Shown piece after piece: positions 26,435 through 34,911 of a stretch of DNA of 64,000 nucleotides; positions within the stretch are counted from its first letter, which is position 1; every line of letters begins with the position of its first letter. The notes under the pieces were generated by a model, which was not told the origin of the DNA, did not search any database, and saw only the letters and a list, made by a program, of their open reading frames with translations. This DNA is from Halostagnicola kamekurae (GTDB taxonomy: Archaea > Halobacteriota > Halobacteria > Halobacteriales > Natrialbaceae): positions 1,054,001 to 1,118,000 of the forward strand of contig NZ_FOZS01000002.1 of assembly GCF_900116205.1 (NCBI RefSeq). Reading direction: 5' to 3'. Both the position numbers and the translations under genes were made by a program.

Positions 26435-29400
26435 TCATCGCTCGTCACCGTCCGAATCCGCGGACTCGGCTTCCTCAGACTGGGGTTCGGGGCGGCCGCC
26501 GTCGCTCGCCGCGGTCGCGGACGCCGGTCGGCTCGAGGGATCGAAGGAGACGTCCGGCCCGAAATAGCGCGTCCAGAGGACGAGCAGCGTCGGCAAGACG
26601 ACGACGCTGGCGAGGAACGCGTACGTGATCGTCAGCGCGGTGATGATCCCGAACTGCCTGAGCACGGGCAGGATCGCGAACGCGAGCGTCCCGAAACCGC
26701 CGACCGTCGTCGCCGCGCTCCCGAGCAGCGCGCCGCCGGTTCCGGTGACGGTGGTGTACATCGCGTGCCAGACGTTGCCCTGGCGCTCGAGTTCGAGGGT
26801 GTAGCGGGCGCTGACGTGGATGCTGTAGGCCACGCCGAGCCCGATGGTCAGGCTCGTGATCATCCCCGTCAGGACGTTAAACGGCATCCCGATGAGATAC
26901 ATCGTCCCGAGGATCCAGCTCACCGAGAACGCGACCGGGAGCAACGTTACGGCGCCCAGCGTCGCGCTGTTGCCGGTCAGTCGGTAGGCCACGGAGAGGA
27001 AGACGAAGACGGATACGAGCGTGATCGCGAGACTCTGCAGGACCGTCTCGAGCAGGTCCTGTTCGACGACGTAGCTGACGATCGGGTCGCCCGTCGCGAT
27101 CGCGCTCCAGCGGCCGTCGGGCTCGGTGACGAACTGCTCGCCGCCCCCGCCGCTGTCGCCGATGCCCGCGGCGATCGCTCGCATCTCCTCGGTCGTCTCG
27201 TCGAAGCCGGCGTCCCCGTCGACAGCGACGACCATGCGAACGGACTCGTACTCGCCGCCGTCAGTTCGGTGGATGACCTGGGTTGCGCCCTCCTCGTTGA
27301 CCTCGAAGAGTTCGTCGTACAGCGCGGAGACGTTCTCGTCGGGCACGTCGTCGCCGTTCGTGTCCGCGGCGGCGTACGACTCGTTGAACGATTCGTTCTG
27401 TGCGGCGGTCTCTTCCATCACCGAGAGCGGGCTCTGCACCTCGGCCTCCCCGTTCGCGAGCGTGTAGGCGACGTCGCTCTCGGCCGCCTCCGCTTCTGCC
27501 TCCGCTATTCGCTCGAGCGTCTCGTTGTCGGCAACCGCCCCGTGCGTGAGTATTTCGGCTTGCGAGTCAGCGCGCTGGAAGTTCTCGTTGACGTAATCGA
27601 GGTCGTCGGTGGCCCGATACTCGCCGGGGCTCATCGGTCCGGGCAGGTTCTCAGTCCACCCGGGCGGGCTCTCCGCGAGGAAGTCCTCCTGATTGAAACT
27701 GGTGTCGACCTGCGTCGCACCGTAGACGCCGCCGGCGGTCAGCAACAGGACGGCGACGATGAGGATCAGCGGGGCCTTCCGTGCTGCGGTCGATCCCACG
27801 GCGAGGACGTCACTGAACCGGCCTTCGCCGGTCCCGAAGGCCCGCTTTCGTCGGTCGTAGCCGCGGGCCTCGAGGAACGAATCGATCTCGATTTTGGCCG
27901 CGGGGATGAGGCCGCCGAAGACGATCAACGCGGCGATGATCCCGACGGAGCTCACGATACCGAACTCCTGAATCGGGCCGATGGGACTCACGAGGTTCGC
28001 GAGGAACCCGATGGCGGTCGTCGCGGTGACCCAGACGAGCGCGATGCCGACGCCCGCGAGAGCGATCCGCATCGATCCGCGTACGTCGTCCGGCTCCTGT
28101 CGCCCACCGGTCGCCTCGGCTCCCGACTCCGCGGTCGACTCGCCTTCCACCCCGCGTTGCTCGCGGTGGCGCATGAAGACGTGAATCGCGTAGTCGATGG
28201 AGAGCCCGATGAGCAAGACCGGGACGGCGACGAACATCTGGTTGAACGCGATTCCGGCCCACCCCATGAACCCGAACGTCCAGAGCAGGACGGCCCCGAT
28301 GCCGACCACTCCGAGGACGATATCGATCGGATCGCGGTAGGCGACCGCGAGCGCAGCGACGACGAACAAGAGCGCGAGGGGGCCGACGATGGCCAGACTG
28401 TCCGCCATGGAGCCGTCGATCTCGTCGGTGAGGATACCGCCGCCGAAGACGATGTAGCCGCCCGCGAGCCCGTCGTCGTAGTCGGTCGCGAGTTCACGGA
28501 GGTCGAGTTGGCTCTCGACGATTCGGTCGCTGACCGCGCCCATTCCGGTTCCGCCGCTTCCGCCGTCCGAACCGGACTGCGTGATCAGGGTCATCCGCGC
28601 GTCGGCCTCGGTCGATCCGGGTTCGTACGACGAGGGCATCAGTCCGAGCGCCGTGTCCCCGCCCGATGCGTCGTCGCTCAAGGTCCGCTCGACGGCGTTT
28701 TCGAACTCCTCATCGTCGAGGCCCTCGAGCGCCTCGATCTGTTCTTCGAGCGAGGGCCGTTCGCTATCTTGGCCGCTCTCCTCGAGCGCCGCTTGCTCTT
28801 CCTCGAGTTGCTCGGATTCGGACTCGAGGGCCGCGTACTCGTCCTCGAGGACGCCCATCGTCGCGGCGGTGTAGACCTCCTCCATCTGCGCCGTCAGTTC
28901 GCTGTAGGCCTCCTGCTCCTGGGCCTGCTCGCCGTACTCCGCTTCGAGCGCGACGAGTTGGGACTCGATCGAGCGGGCGTTCTCGACCGCGTCTTCGTAG
29001 GCGGCGGTCTGTTCCTCGTCGAGTCCCGCGGTCGCCTCGGAGACGGTTTCGTCGATCTGCGCCTCGTATGCTTCAGCCTGTGCCTCGTACTCCGGAGTCC
29101 CGGGCTCGGCCGTCGCGTTCAACTCCTCGTAGGCGCGCTGGCTTTCCCGAACGTCGTCGATACCCGCGCTGAGTCGCTCGCTGGTCGCGTTGAGTTCGGC
29201 GCTTCGGTTCTCGAGTTCGCTCCCCCGCTGTTCGAGTTCGGCGACCCGTTCGTCGGCGATCGCGGTGTAGGCCACGAGGTTTTCGACGCCGACGATCGGA
29301 TTCTCGTCGGCGAGGGTTTCGTTGATCGACTCGTTGTCCCGTAGCTGCTGTTGGAACTCGAGGGAAGCGAGCAACGACTCCCGGGAGAGGGCGTTCTCGC

Positions 29401-29686
29401 TCGAGGCGTCGACGGACGACGCGTCACCACCGTCGACGGCGTCGCTGTCGGTCGTATAGATCAACTGGACGCTCGTCGTGTTCGCCGCCTCCTCGGAAGT
29501 GAAATTCTCGTTGATGTAGGCCTGTGCCTCACCTTCCGGCGAGTCGCTCTCGAACTGGTCGAGCGAGGAATCGTCGTCGACCATCGTCGCCCCCGCTCCC
29601 ACGAGCGCGGTCAGTACCAGGAGGACGACGAGGACCGTTTTGGTCCGCGACGTCACCAGGTCAGCGATACGCTCGGGGACGCTCAT
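26435..29686 (-). CDS. RND/MMPL superfamily exporter
   Basis: 1083 aa with the classic two-fold RND plan: helix 1 (about residues 17-38), a large extracytoplasmic loop, a cluster of six helices near 420-580, a second helix, loop, and a final cluster near 880-1050. The first loop is exceptional in holding long Glu/Ala/Gln coiled-coil segments (RVAELEQRGSELENRSAELN; QLEEEQAALEESGQDSE). Sterol-sensing-like helices include GLSIDYAIHVFMRHREQRG and GLGVAYSIHVSARY. It probably exports a hydrophobic molecule by proton drive. The downstream TrmB gene is in the same orientation. A TATA-like element lies about 75 bases upstream. Confidence 0.9.
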   Translation of the reverse strand: MSVPERIADLVTSRTKTVLVVLLVLTALVGAGATMVDDDSSLDQFESDSPEGEAQAYINENFTSEEAANTTSVQLIYTTDSDAVDGGDASSVDASSENALSRESLLASLEFQQQLRDNESINETLADENPIVGVENLVAYTAIADERVAELEQRGSELENRSAELNATSERLSAGIDDVRESQRAYEELNATAEPGTPEYEAQAEAYEAQIDETVSEATAGLDEEQTAAYEDAVENARSIESQLVALEAEYGEQAQEQEAYSELTAQMEEVYTAATMGVLEDEYAALESESEQLEEEQAALEESGQDSERPSLEEQIEALEGLDDEEFENAVERTLSDDASGGDTALGLMPSSYEPGSTEADARMTLITQSGSDGGSGGTGMGAVSDRIVESQLDLRELATDYDDGLAGGYIVFGGGILTDEIDGSMADSLAIVGPLALLFVVAALAVAYRDPIDIVLGVVGIGAVLLWTFGFMGWAGIAFNQMFVAVPVLLIGLSIDYAIHVFMRHREQRGVEGESTAESGAEATGGRQEPDDVRGSMRIALAGVGIALVWVTATTAIGFLANLVSPIGPIQEFGIVSSVGIIAALIVFGGLIPAAKIEIDSFLEARGYDRRKRAFGTGEGRFSDVLAVGSTAARKAPLILIVAVLLLTAGGVYGATQVDTSFNQEDFLAESPPGWTENLPGPMSPGEYRATDDLDYVNENFQRADSQAEILTHGAVADNETLERIAEAEAEAAESDVAYTLANGEAEVQSPLSVMEETAAQNESFNESYAAADTNGDDVPDENVSALYDELFEVNEEGATQVIHRTDGGEYESVRMVVAVDGDAGFDETTEEMRAIAAGIGDSGGGGEQFVTEPDGRWSAIATGDPIVSYVVEQDLLETVLQSLAITLVSVFVFLSVAYRLTGNSATLGAVTLLPVAFSVSWILGTMYLIGMPFNVLTGMITSLTIGLGVAYSIHVSARYTLELERQGNVWHAMYTTVTGTGGALLGSAATTVGGFGTLAFAILPVLRQFGIITALTITYAFLASVVVLPTLLVLWTRYFGPDVSFDPSSRPASATAASDGGRPEPQSEEAESADSDGDER

Positions 29687-29790
29687 CGATGCGGCCCTCC
29701 GAAGGGGACTGCAAGGTTGGCGGAAACCATTCTGTTGTTACGATCCTACAAAACGCTCGGCCAAGTACTTATTGGGAAATTAACATAATC

Positions 29791-29913
29791 GTGAAAGTCG
29801 CAACTGTTGATGAATACGGGAGAGATCGGTGGAAGGCCCTAATTCAATCGTATCCGAGTGTTTCCTCGAGAGAACATTATCTTGTTTTGATGTATTCGGC
29901 ACCGAGTGGGTGA
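29791..29913 (+). pseudogene. possible 40-aa gene or gene remnant
   Basis: A GTG-initiated ORF (KVATVDEYGRDRWKALIQSY, then SVSSREHYLVLM) with codon use visibly AT-richer than its surroundings, preceded at about 25 bases by a TATA-like TACTTATT. It looks like the N-terminus of a longer protein that has been cut off, but no family is recognised. The rest of the 296-bp gap between the exporter and the MBL gene is empty. Confidence 0.3.
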
Positions 29914-29982
29914 GCGACCACAATGGGAGTTCGAAGACGAAACCGGAATGCATCGCTCGTCACGAGCGCCGGCCGCATCGGC

Positions 29983-30717
29983 TCACTTGATCGACACGGT
30001 CTGTAAGTCCTCGGCGAACCGAACGTCGCCGTCGTAGCGACTCGAGATGGACTCGAGCATCTCCTCGTGACGACCGTCGGTGTGCGGGTAGAGGTGAGTC
30101 AGATAGACGCGGCCGATGTCCGATCCCTCGAGCGCCGCGCCGAGTTTCTCGGGGGTCGGGTGGTTCGAGACATCGACGTCGTCGGGGAACGAGCAGTCGT
30201 GGACCAAAATCGCACACTCGTCGGCGAAGTTCGCCAGTCCGGTGAACGCCTCGCTGTCGCCGCTGTAAGCGAACCGATCGTCGAACCGGTAGGCGAGACA
30301 GGGCATCGAGTGGCGGGTCTCGTACGCCGACACGTCGAATCCCGCCACGTCGAACTCGCCGGGGACGACCTCCCTGACCTGCACCTCGAGTTTGCCCTGC
30401 ATGTACTCGTGGACCTCGAGAAGCCCGTCGACCATCGCTTTGGTTCCCTGCGGGCCGACGACCTCGAAGGTTTCCTCGCCCGCGAGCCAGCGGGCTTTCA
30501 TCAGCGGGAGCAAGTCGGCGACGTGGTCGAGGTGGTGGTGAGTCAGCAGGACGCTCGCGATCGACTCGTAGCCGATCCCCGATTGCTGGAGCCGGTGGAG
30601 GACGCCCGATCCGCAGTCGATCAGGAGGGTGTGTTCGGCTTCCTGAACGACGATTCCCGTCTGGAACCGCTCGCCGGTGGGCATCGCGCTGCCGGTTCCG
30701 AGAAAGGTGACTCGCAT
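29983..30717 (-). CDS. MBL-fold metallohydrolase, RNase Z/phosphodiesterase-like
   Basis: 244 aa starting MRVTFLGTGSAMPTGERFQ, the standard opening of RNase Z-type MBL proteins; the frame runs further upstream but that stretch is not conserved. Metal ligands: THHHLDH (HxHxDH) near residue 60, DRFAYSGDSEAF with its Asp, and a C-terminal His in VYLTHLYPH. Residues for two zinc ions therefore appear intact. It could be a tRNA 3'-processing enzyme or a cyclic-nucleotide phosphodiesterase of this subgroup; the absence of the RNase Z exosite arm favours a general hydrolase. Confidence 0.85.
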   Translation of the reverse strand: MRVTFLGTGSAMPTGERFQTGIVVQEAEHTLLIDCGSGVLHRLQQSGIGYESIASVLLTHHHLDHVADLLPLMKARWLAGEETFEVVGPQGTKAMVDGLLEVHEYMQGKLEVQVREVVPGEFDVAGFDVSAYETRHSMPCLAYRFDDRFAYSGDSEAFTGLANFADECAILVHDCSFPDDVDVSNHPTPEKLGAALEGSDIGRVYLTHLYPHTDGRHEEMLESISSRYDGDVRFAEDLQTVSIK

Positions 30718-30894
30718 GCTCGAGTCGACACCGCCCGCACCGATAAACGTGGCTCTCCACCCGTGGCGATGAGCAACATCAATCGGCAACCCCGCTGGTC
30801 GGTACTCCGCTGTACCCGCTGAGATCAAAGCGTGTTTCCAGCGCTTTCGTGTCGATTCCGATGGATATTTCCGGCGATTAGTGTAATTCGAATC

Positions 30895-31245
30895 ATGAAT
30901 CGCGTCATCCGCTACATCGTCTCGATCGTAGTCGGACTGAGCGTTACCGCACTCACACTGCAGGTCGCAGGAACCGAGGATTGGCTATTTTTGGCGGTGT
31001 TTCCGCTTTACGCGACGACGACCGCGTTCGTCCTGAGCCACACGTCCGAGTGGTCCCGGAGCCTTCGAATGACGGATCAGGATATTTCCTCCCGAATCCG
31101 TGGCGCTACTATCGGAGGGGTCAGCGCGTTCTCGATCTCGTTACTGGTGGACGTTTCTGTTGCCGTCGGCATAACGGCGATCGGCCTCATGCTGTTTTCA
31201 CTCTCAATCGGCGTCATGGAATCCGCAATCCAACGCGAGCGGTAG
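30895..31245 (+). CDS. small membrane protein, 116 aa
   Basis: Starts MNRVIRYIVSIVVGLSV at the ATG at 30895. Four hydrophobic segments: residues 5-25, 30-50, 70-90 and 93-112, with a short charged cytoplasmic loop SEWSRSLRMTDQDISSRIRG between the middle pair. No known domain. It diverges from the MBL gene and marks the left border of an AT-richer islet of small genes. Function unknown. Confidence 0.55.
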   Translation: MNRVIRYIVSIVVGLSVTALTLQVAGTEDWLFLAVFPLYATTTAFVLSHTSEWSRSLRMTDQDISSRIRGATIGGVSAFSISLLVDVSVAVGITAIGLMLFSLSIGVMESAIQRER

Positions 31246-31592
31246 CAATCGAGACCGCACCGGTTTCCGTCACGACATTATTCCCGTCCAAAAACAGTAG
31301 TTATATGACACTACAGGTCGTTGGATCAAACGGAAGCCACACACTCCACGGCAAGGGGGCGTTTTGTATTGAAATGCCCCGGGTGATTGGAGCACCCGAG
31401 ACGTGGCTTCCGACCGCACATTGGATCGGTTGCCATGATTGGATATCTTCTCCGCGGGCTTAAACATCCCGTCCGACAGACGAATCGAACCCAATTACCG
31501 CCAGCCGCCGCGCACGCACCGCCAGCGACGGTAACGGCGACAGCGACCGCACCGCCGAGCGGGGCACACGCACTCGAGGGTGAGCGCGAGCC
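31246..31592. other. 347-bp gap with one doubtful small ORF
   Basis: The only notable ORF is an ATG at 31305 running to 31463 (52 aa, MTLQVVGSNGSHTLHGKGAF...), just after TTATATGA, which could be its promoter or may overlap its start. It has four cysteine/histidine-rich spots but no zinc pattern. Two small hairpins (GGGGC/GCCCC and GGGTG/CACCC) lie inside. I regard it as unproven. Confidence 0.25.
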
Positions 31593-31931
31593 ATGACCAC
31601 GTCGACGAACAGTCTGGTCCTCGAGATCGTCCGCACGCTCGAGAAGGAGGGCGTTCCTCGAGACACCTACCAGCTCGGTCGAGAAATCGATCCCGAGGCG
31701 CTCGCCCGACTGCTCGAGTCAGCCGACAGTGCGATCGAAGTGCGTCTCGAGGTACAGGGCGTCTCGCTCGCCGTGACGAACAGCGGCGTCTGGGTGACCG
31801 ACGACCCGCCGTCGTCCCCGCCCGAGTGCCCGCGATGTGGACGTGACGTGACGGCAGTCATCCAACTCGTTCCGACCCACCGCACCGCCTACCCATGTGG
31901 CTGTCCGGTCGAGGGGGAGTCACTCGAGTAG
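31593..31931 (+). CDS. HalOD1-type output domain protein with C-terminal zinc-ribbon-like cysteines
   Basis: 112 aa. The first 70 residues (SLVLEIVRTLEKEGVPRDTYQLG, DPEALARLLES, VRLEVQGVSLAVTNSGVWV) match the pattern of the haloarchaeal output domain HalOD1. After a proline-rich link comes CPRCG followed 22 residues later by CGC, a possible but incomplete metal site. HalOD1 proteins are thought to act in haloarchaeal signal output; here it stands alone. Function is not known. Confidence 0.6.
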   Translation: MTTSTNSLVLEIVRTLEKEGVPRDTYQLGREIDPEALARLLESADSAIEVRLEVQGVSLAVTNSGVWVTDDPPSSPPECPRCGRDVTAVIQLVPTHRTAYPCGCPVEGESLE

Positions 31932-32005
31932 GGGTATCGCTCGAGACGGAACCGGTTGCGTATTTCACGGCCACATCTATTCGCAGGCGGACTGCGGTCA
32001 GTACG

Positions 32006-32227
32006 CTATTGGCTATCCGCGATGCGCTCGACTGCCAGCACGAGCCGGTAGAGCAGATAGGTGATCGCAGTATAGAATCCGATCGAGAGCAATCCACCCC
32101 AGAAAGCCATAAACAGGAGTGGTGATACTCTCGAGATGACGGTGAAAACTAGGCTCACAACGAAAAGGACGGTGATCCCGAGCGGAACGGCTCGGGGGAT
32201 CTCGTCCGGGAGGGACCTCGTACTCAT
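32006..32227 (-). CDS. small two-helix membrane protein, 73 aa
   Basis: MSTRSLPDEIPRAVPLGITV opens into two hydrophobic helices (about residues 15-35 and 38-62) and ends LVLAVERIADSQ. Typical of small haloarchaeal membrane proteins with no assigned role. TATA-like CTTTACTA lies about 20-25 bases upstream on its strand, supporting the start. Function unknown. Confidence 0.5.
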   Translation of the reverse strand: MSTRSLPDEIPRAVPLGITVLFVVSLVFTVISRVSPLLFMAFWGGLLSIGFYTAITYLLYRLVLAVERIADSQ

Positions 32228-32293
32228 ATCTTCGCTGTCAGACCCTCAATAGTAAAGGCTTTGTGACATTCAACACAGCGACCGTATTTGAAT

Positions 32294-32313
32294 AACCCGT
32301 TCGGAAACGGGTT
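32294..32313. terminator. 8-bp perfect hairpin between two minus-strand small genes
   Basis: AACCCGTT and AACGGGTT enclose the four bases CGGA. It lies 74 bases past the stop of the 66-aa gene on the minus strand and before the promoter of the 73-aa gene, so it could end the former's transcript; a role as operator is equally possible. Confidence 0.35.
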
Positions 32314-32387
32314 TACGGCCCCGGTAACGGCATTTATCGGCGATTAGGTCAAGTACGACCCTCGAGTACCGTCAATTACTCACTCGC

Positions 32388-32588
32388 TCACTGTGTGTCG
32401 ATGTGATGAACCGCATCGGGAGACAACAACCGATCCGTCGGGAGTTCGACCCAGCCGTTTGCGAGGATTCGAACGGGCCCTTCGTGAAGGACAGTCTCGC
32501 CGTCGATATCGCCGTACACAATGGCGTCGTCGTACGCTCGCTCGAGGAGATCGGCAGGATCGACAGCGGGTTCGCTCGAGATGACCAT
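32388..32588 (-). CDS. small acidic protein, 66 aa
   Basis: The ATG at 32586-32588 (MVISSEPAVDPADLLERAYD) is preferred over an upstream start whose added 32 residues are cysteine- and aromatic-rich and unlike haloarchaeal proteins. The product is acidic and predicted beta-rich (GDIDGETVLHEGPVRILANG) with no domain recognised. It belongs to the AT-richer islet. Function unknown. Confidence 0.5.
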   Translation of the reverse strand: MVISSEPAVDPADLLERAYDDAIVYGDIDGETVLHEGPVRILANGWVELPTDRLLSPDAVHHIDTQ

Positions 32589-32711
32589 AAGATACCATTC
32601 GATTGTCCTGTGAAAAATGTAATGCGAGCGATTGCAGAAACAGAGATAGATTCCGCCTAGCTTGGAGCTATAAGGCGAAATCAACTATACAGCGGGCTCT
32701 AAACCGCCTCT

Positions 32712-33032
32712 CTACTTCTGCTTGAGATTGGAGAGTCGCTGATCAGATTGAGACGGTTGGAGAGAATTACCCCCTGAAGACGAACCGCTGTTTGCCGCAT
32801 TGATTCCCTTTTCGACCCCATCAGCGATCACTTTGTAGCCCATACCGAGAAATCCTGCAAGGATAGCAACGATTCCGATGAGCGCGAGCAATCCACCGAT
32901 GATTTCTGAACCACTGTCAATCATCCCGACACCGATAAATGACAGAAGAGCCCCAATAAGGTAAACTACCACTATATATCCCATCAGTCTAAACCCGTAC
33001 CTGATCCCCTCAATTGCATTGACGTTTGCCAT
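32712..33032 (-). CDS. two- to three-helix membrane protein with Ser/Asn-rich tail, AT-rich
   Basis: 106 aa. Two long hydrophobic stretches (about residues 15-38 and 44-68, with GLLALIGIVAILAGFLGMGY), then a charged segment (VIADGVEKGINAANS) and a polar low-complexity tail (GSSSGGNSLQPSQSDQR). Codon use is markedly AT-richer than flanking core genes, suggesting acquisition by transfer. No known domain. The short gap to the next gene (101 bp) is also AT-rich. Confidence 0.55.
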   Translation of the reverse strand: MANVNAIEGIRYGFRLMGYIVVVYLIGALLSFIGVGMIDSGSEIIGGLLALIGIVAILAGFLGMGYKVIADGVEKGINAANSGSSSGGNSLQPSQSDQRLSNLKQK

Positions 33033-33133
33033 AATACATGACAGTTATTACATCTGTATAAAGTTAATCAAATAGTTCTAGATATTGACTGCGTAACGAA
33101 GATCACAATTGCAACGATATTCTCTGAAACCGT

Positions 33134-33814
33134 TCACCGACGGTCGGAAACCGACCGTTGGCGGCCTTTCGGAACCACCGACTGCAGTTCGCCGTGGACG
33201 TAGAGCCCGACGCCCAGCGGCTCGAGTGTCGCCCCCTCGACGGCGTCGCCGTCTCGCTCTGGTCGGCCCTCCGTCCCGACCCCGATTTCGTGGGCCGCAA
33301 TCAGATACCCCCAGTCGCCGTCCCACTCGAGGTCCTGATCCTGACCGTCGATGAACGCTCGAGCCTCCTCGCGGGAGAGTTCGATGACGCAGTCGGTCGC
33401 GCGGCGGCCGAAGCGCTGGACGAAGTCGGTCGTCGGCTTCCAGTGTTCCTGGCGGGTCCGTAGACAAGTCATCCCGATCGCTTCGATTTCGATCGGCGAG
33501 GGGGCCTCGCCCGCGTAGATCCAGATCTTGCCCGCGCCCTTCTCCCAGAAAGTGTACTCCTCGAAGGTTTCGGCGGGGATGCCGAATCGATCCGCGAAGT
33601 AGTCGACGACCTCCTCGCGGGTCGCTCGGCCCTCGACTCGACGCTCGGCCGCGGTTGACGGCAGTCGGTCGAACCGCTGGCCGACGTTTTCCTCGAGCGC
33701 TTCGCCGTCGGGTTCGACTACCGTCTCATCGTCAGATTCGATCGTCGGCTCGCCGTCGGCTTCGACCGCCGATTCGCCGTCGGCTTCGGCCGTCGGCTCG
33801 TCGTCTCCCGCCAT
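33134..33814 (-). CDS. PUA-like RNA-binding protein, detached C-terminal domain of the adjacent methyltransferase
   Basis: 226 aa. An acidic, repetitive N-terminus (AVEADGEPTIESDDETVV) is followed by a folded region with FADRFGIPAETFEEYTFWEKG, CVIELSREEARAFIDGQ and the terminal GVGLYVHGELQSVVPKGRQR. That last stretch matches the conserved end of the PUA-like domain of RsmF/NSUN RNA methyltransferases (pattern G-x-G-x(n)-G-x-L-x-(N/S)-x-x-PKGR). The preceding gene encodes the catalytic domain without such a tail, and the two overlap by three bases (TGA within ATGA). It thus probably supplies RNA binding in trans. Annotators may know it as a DUF7122-type protein (unchecked). Confidence 0.75.
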   Translation of the reverse strand: MAGDDEPTAEADGESAVEADGEPTIESDDETVVEPDGEALEENVGQRFDRLPSTAAERRVEGRATREEVVDYFADRFGIPAETFEEYTFWEKGAGKIWIYAGEAPSPIEIEAIGMTCLRTRQEHWKPTTDFVQRFGRRATDCVIELSREEARAFIDGQDQDLEWDGDWGYLIAAHEIGVGTEGRPERDGDAVEGATLEPLGVGLYVHGELQSVVPKGRQRSVSDRR

Positions 33815-34722
33815 CAGGCGGTCACCTCGAGTTTCGCGACGAAGAATCCGCCGGTGTCGTTCTGGTGGGGGTAGATGCGGGCAGTCTGCTCGAGCGACGA
33901 GTCGAAGTCCTCGCCGTCCCAGGCCGTAACGCCCGGCGAGTGCTCCAGACCGAGATCGAAGTCGACGACCTCGCAGGGCTCGTTCTCGAGGGCGTGCTGG
34001 ACGACGGCCTCGTTCTCCTCGGGTGCGAACGTACACGTCGAGTAGACGACGGTGCCGCCCTCGCGGGTCGTCTGGATCGCCCGCCGGAGGATCCCCTTCT
34101 GGATGCCGGCGACCGAGTGGAGGTGGTCCTCGGACCAGTCCTCGAGCGCGTCGGGGTTCTTCCGGATCGTCCCCTCGCAGGAACACGGGGCGTCGACCAG
34201 CGCCCGATCGAAGCGGTCGAACTCGAAGGGCTTCATCGAGAAGTTTCTGGCATCTTGGTTCGTTACCGCCAGGTTTGTCGCGCCGAGTCGCTCGGCGTTG
34301 AACCGCAGCGCCGACAGGCGACCGAGGTTGTTGTCGTTCGCGACGACGGTTCCGCGGTCGTCCATCAGCGCCGCGATCTGGGTGGTCTTCCCGCCCGGTG
34401 CGCCGCAGGCGTCCCAGACCCGCTCGCCCGGTTGGGGGTCGAGGACGCCCGCCGGCACCGCCGAGACCTCCTCCTGCCCGTAGGTGAATCCGTGAAACGA
34501 GGTCCACGTCGACCCCGGCGAATCGGTCTCGAGGCGCAACACGCGCGGGTTCCAATCGACCCGTTCGTACGCGGTGCCCGTCTCCTCGAGCACCGCGATC
34601 GCTCGTTCGACCGACGCCTTGATCGTGTTCACCCGGACGGCGGTCCCGAGCGGCCGCCGGCAGGCCTCGAGAAACGCCTCGAAATCGTCGATAATGGGTC
34701 GGTACCGCTCGAGTGGCTCCAT
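33814..34722 (-). CDS. RsmB/NOP-family (NSUN) RNA m5C methyltransferase
   Basis: 302 aa from MEPLERYRPIIDDF; the open frame upstream is not conserved. It has the SAM motif DACGAPGGKTTQIAAL, the conserved Asp in NDNNLGRL, and both catalytic cysteines of m5C methyltransferases, the TCTFAPEENE Cys and the PCSCEGTIRKNP Cys of motif IV. It methylates cytosine C5 in tRNA or rRNA in the cytoplasm. It lacks a C-terminal PUA-like part, which is supplied by the overlapping next gene. Its start diverges from the PAC2 gene across about 190 bp. Confidence 0.92.
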   Translation of the reverse strand: MEPLERYRPIIDDFEAFLEACRRPLGTAVRVNTIKASVERAIAVLEETGTAYERVDWNPRVLRLETDSPGSTWTSFHGFTYGQEEVSAVPAGVLDPQPGERVWDACGAPGGKTTQIAALMDDRGTVVANDNNLGRLSALRFNAERLGATNLAVTNQDARNFSMKPFEFDRFDRALVDAPCSCEGTIRKNPDALEDWSEDHLHSVAGIQKGILRRAIQTTREGGTVVYSTCTFAPEENEAVVQHALENEPCEVVDFDLGLEHSPGVTAWDGEDFDSSLEQTARIYPHQNDTGGFFVAKLEVTA

Positions 34723-34911
34723 TGGCCCCACCTTCGGCCGCACCTCGTTTGTGGGTTTCGAAGCGCGCGTCGCCGTTCGGGGTTCGAATCCACCCGCAGT
34801 CGACCAGCTGTCGGGACCGGGGCAGTCGCCGTCGGCTCCGTAGCCGTTCTCGTGGATTCGGGATGGTCGGTCGCCCGATAGTTTATGGGTCCTCCGAAAC
34901 ATCGATCAGGT

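Noticed and set aside
25376-29344. Very long plus-strand open frame (over 1300 codons) opposite the RND exporter and TrmB genes
   Set aside because: It is antisense to two well-supported genes; its residues are Arg/Asp/Val-rich with no domains, as expected for the opposite strand of high-GC acidic genes.
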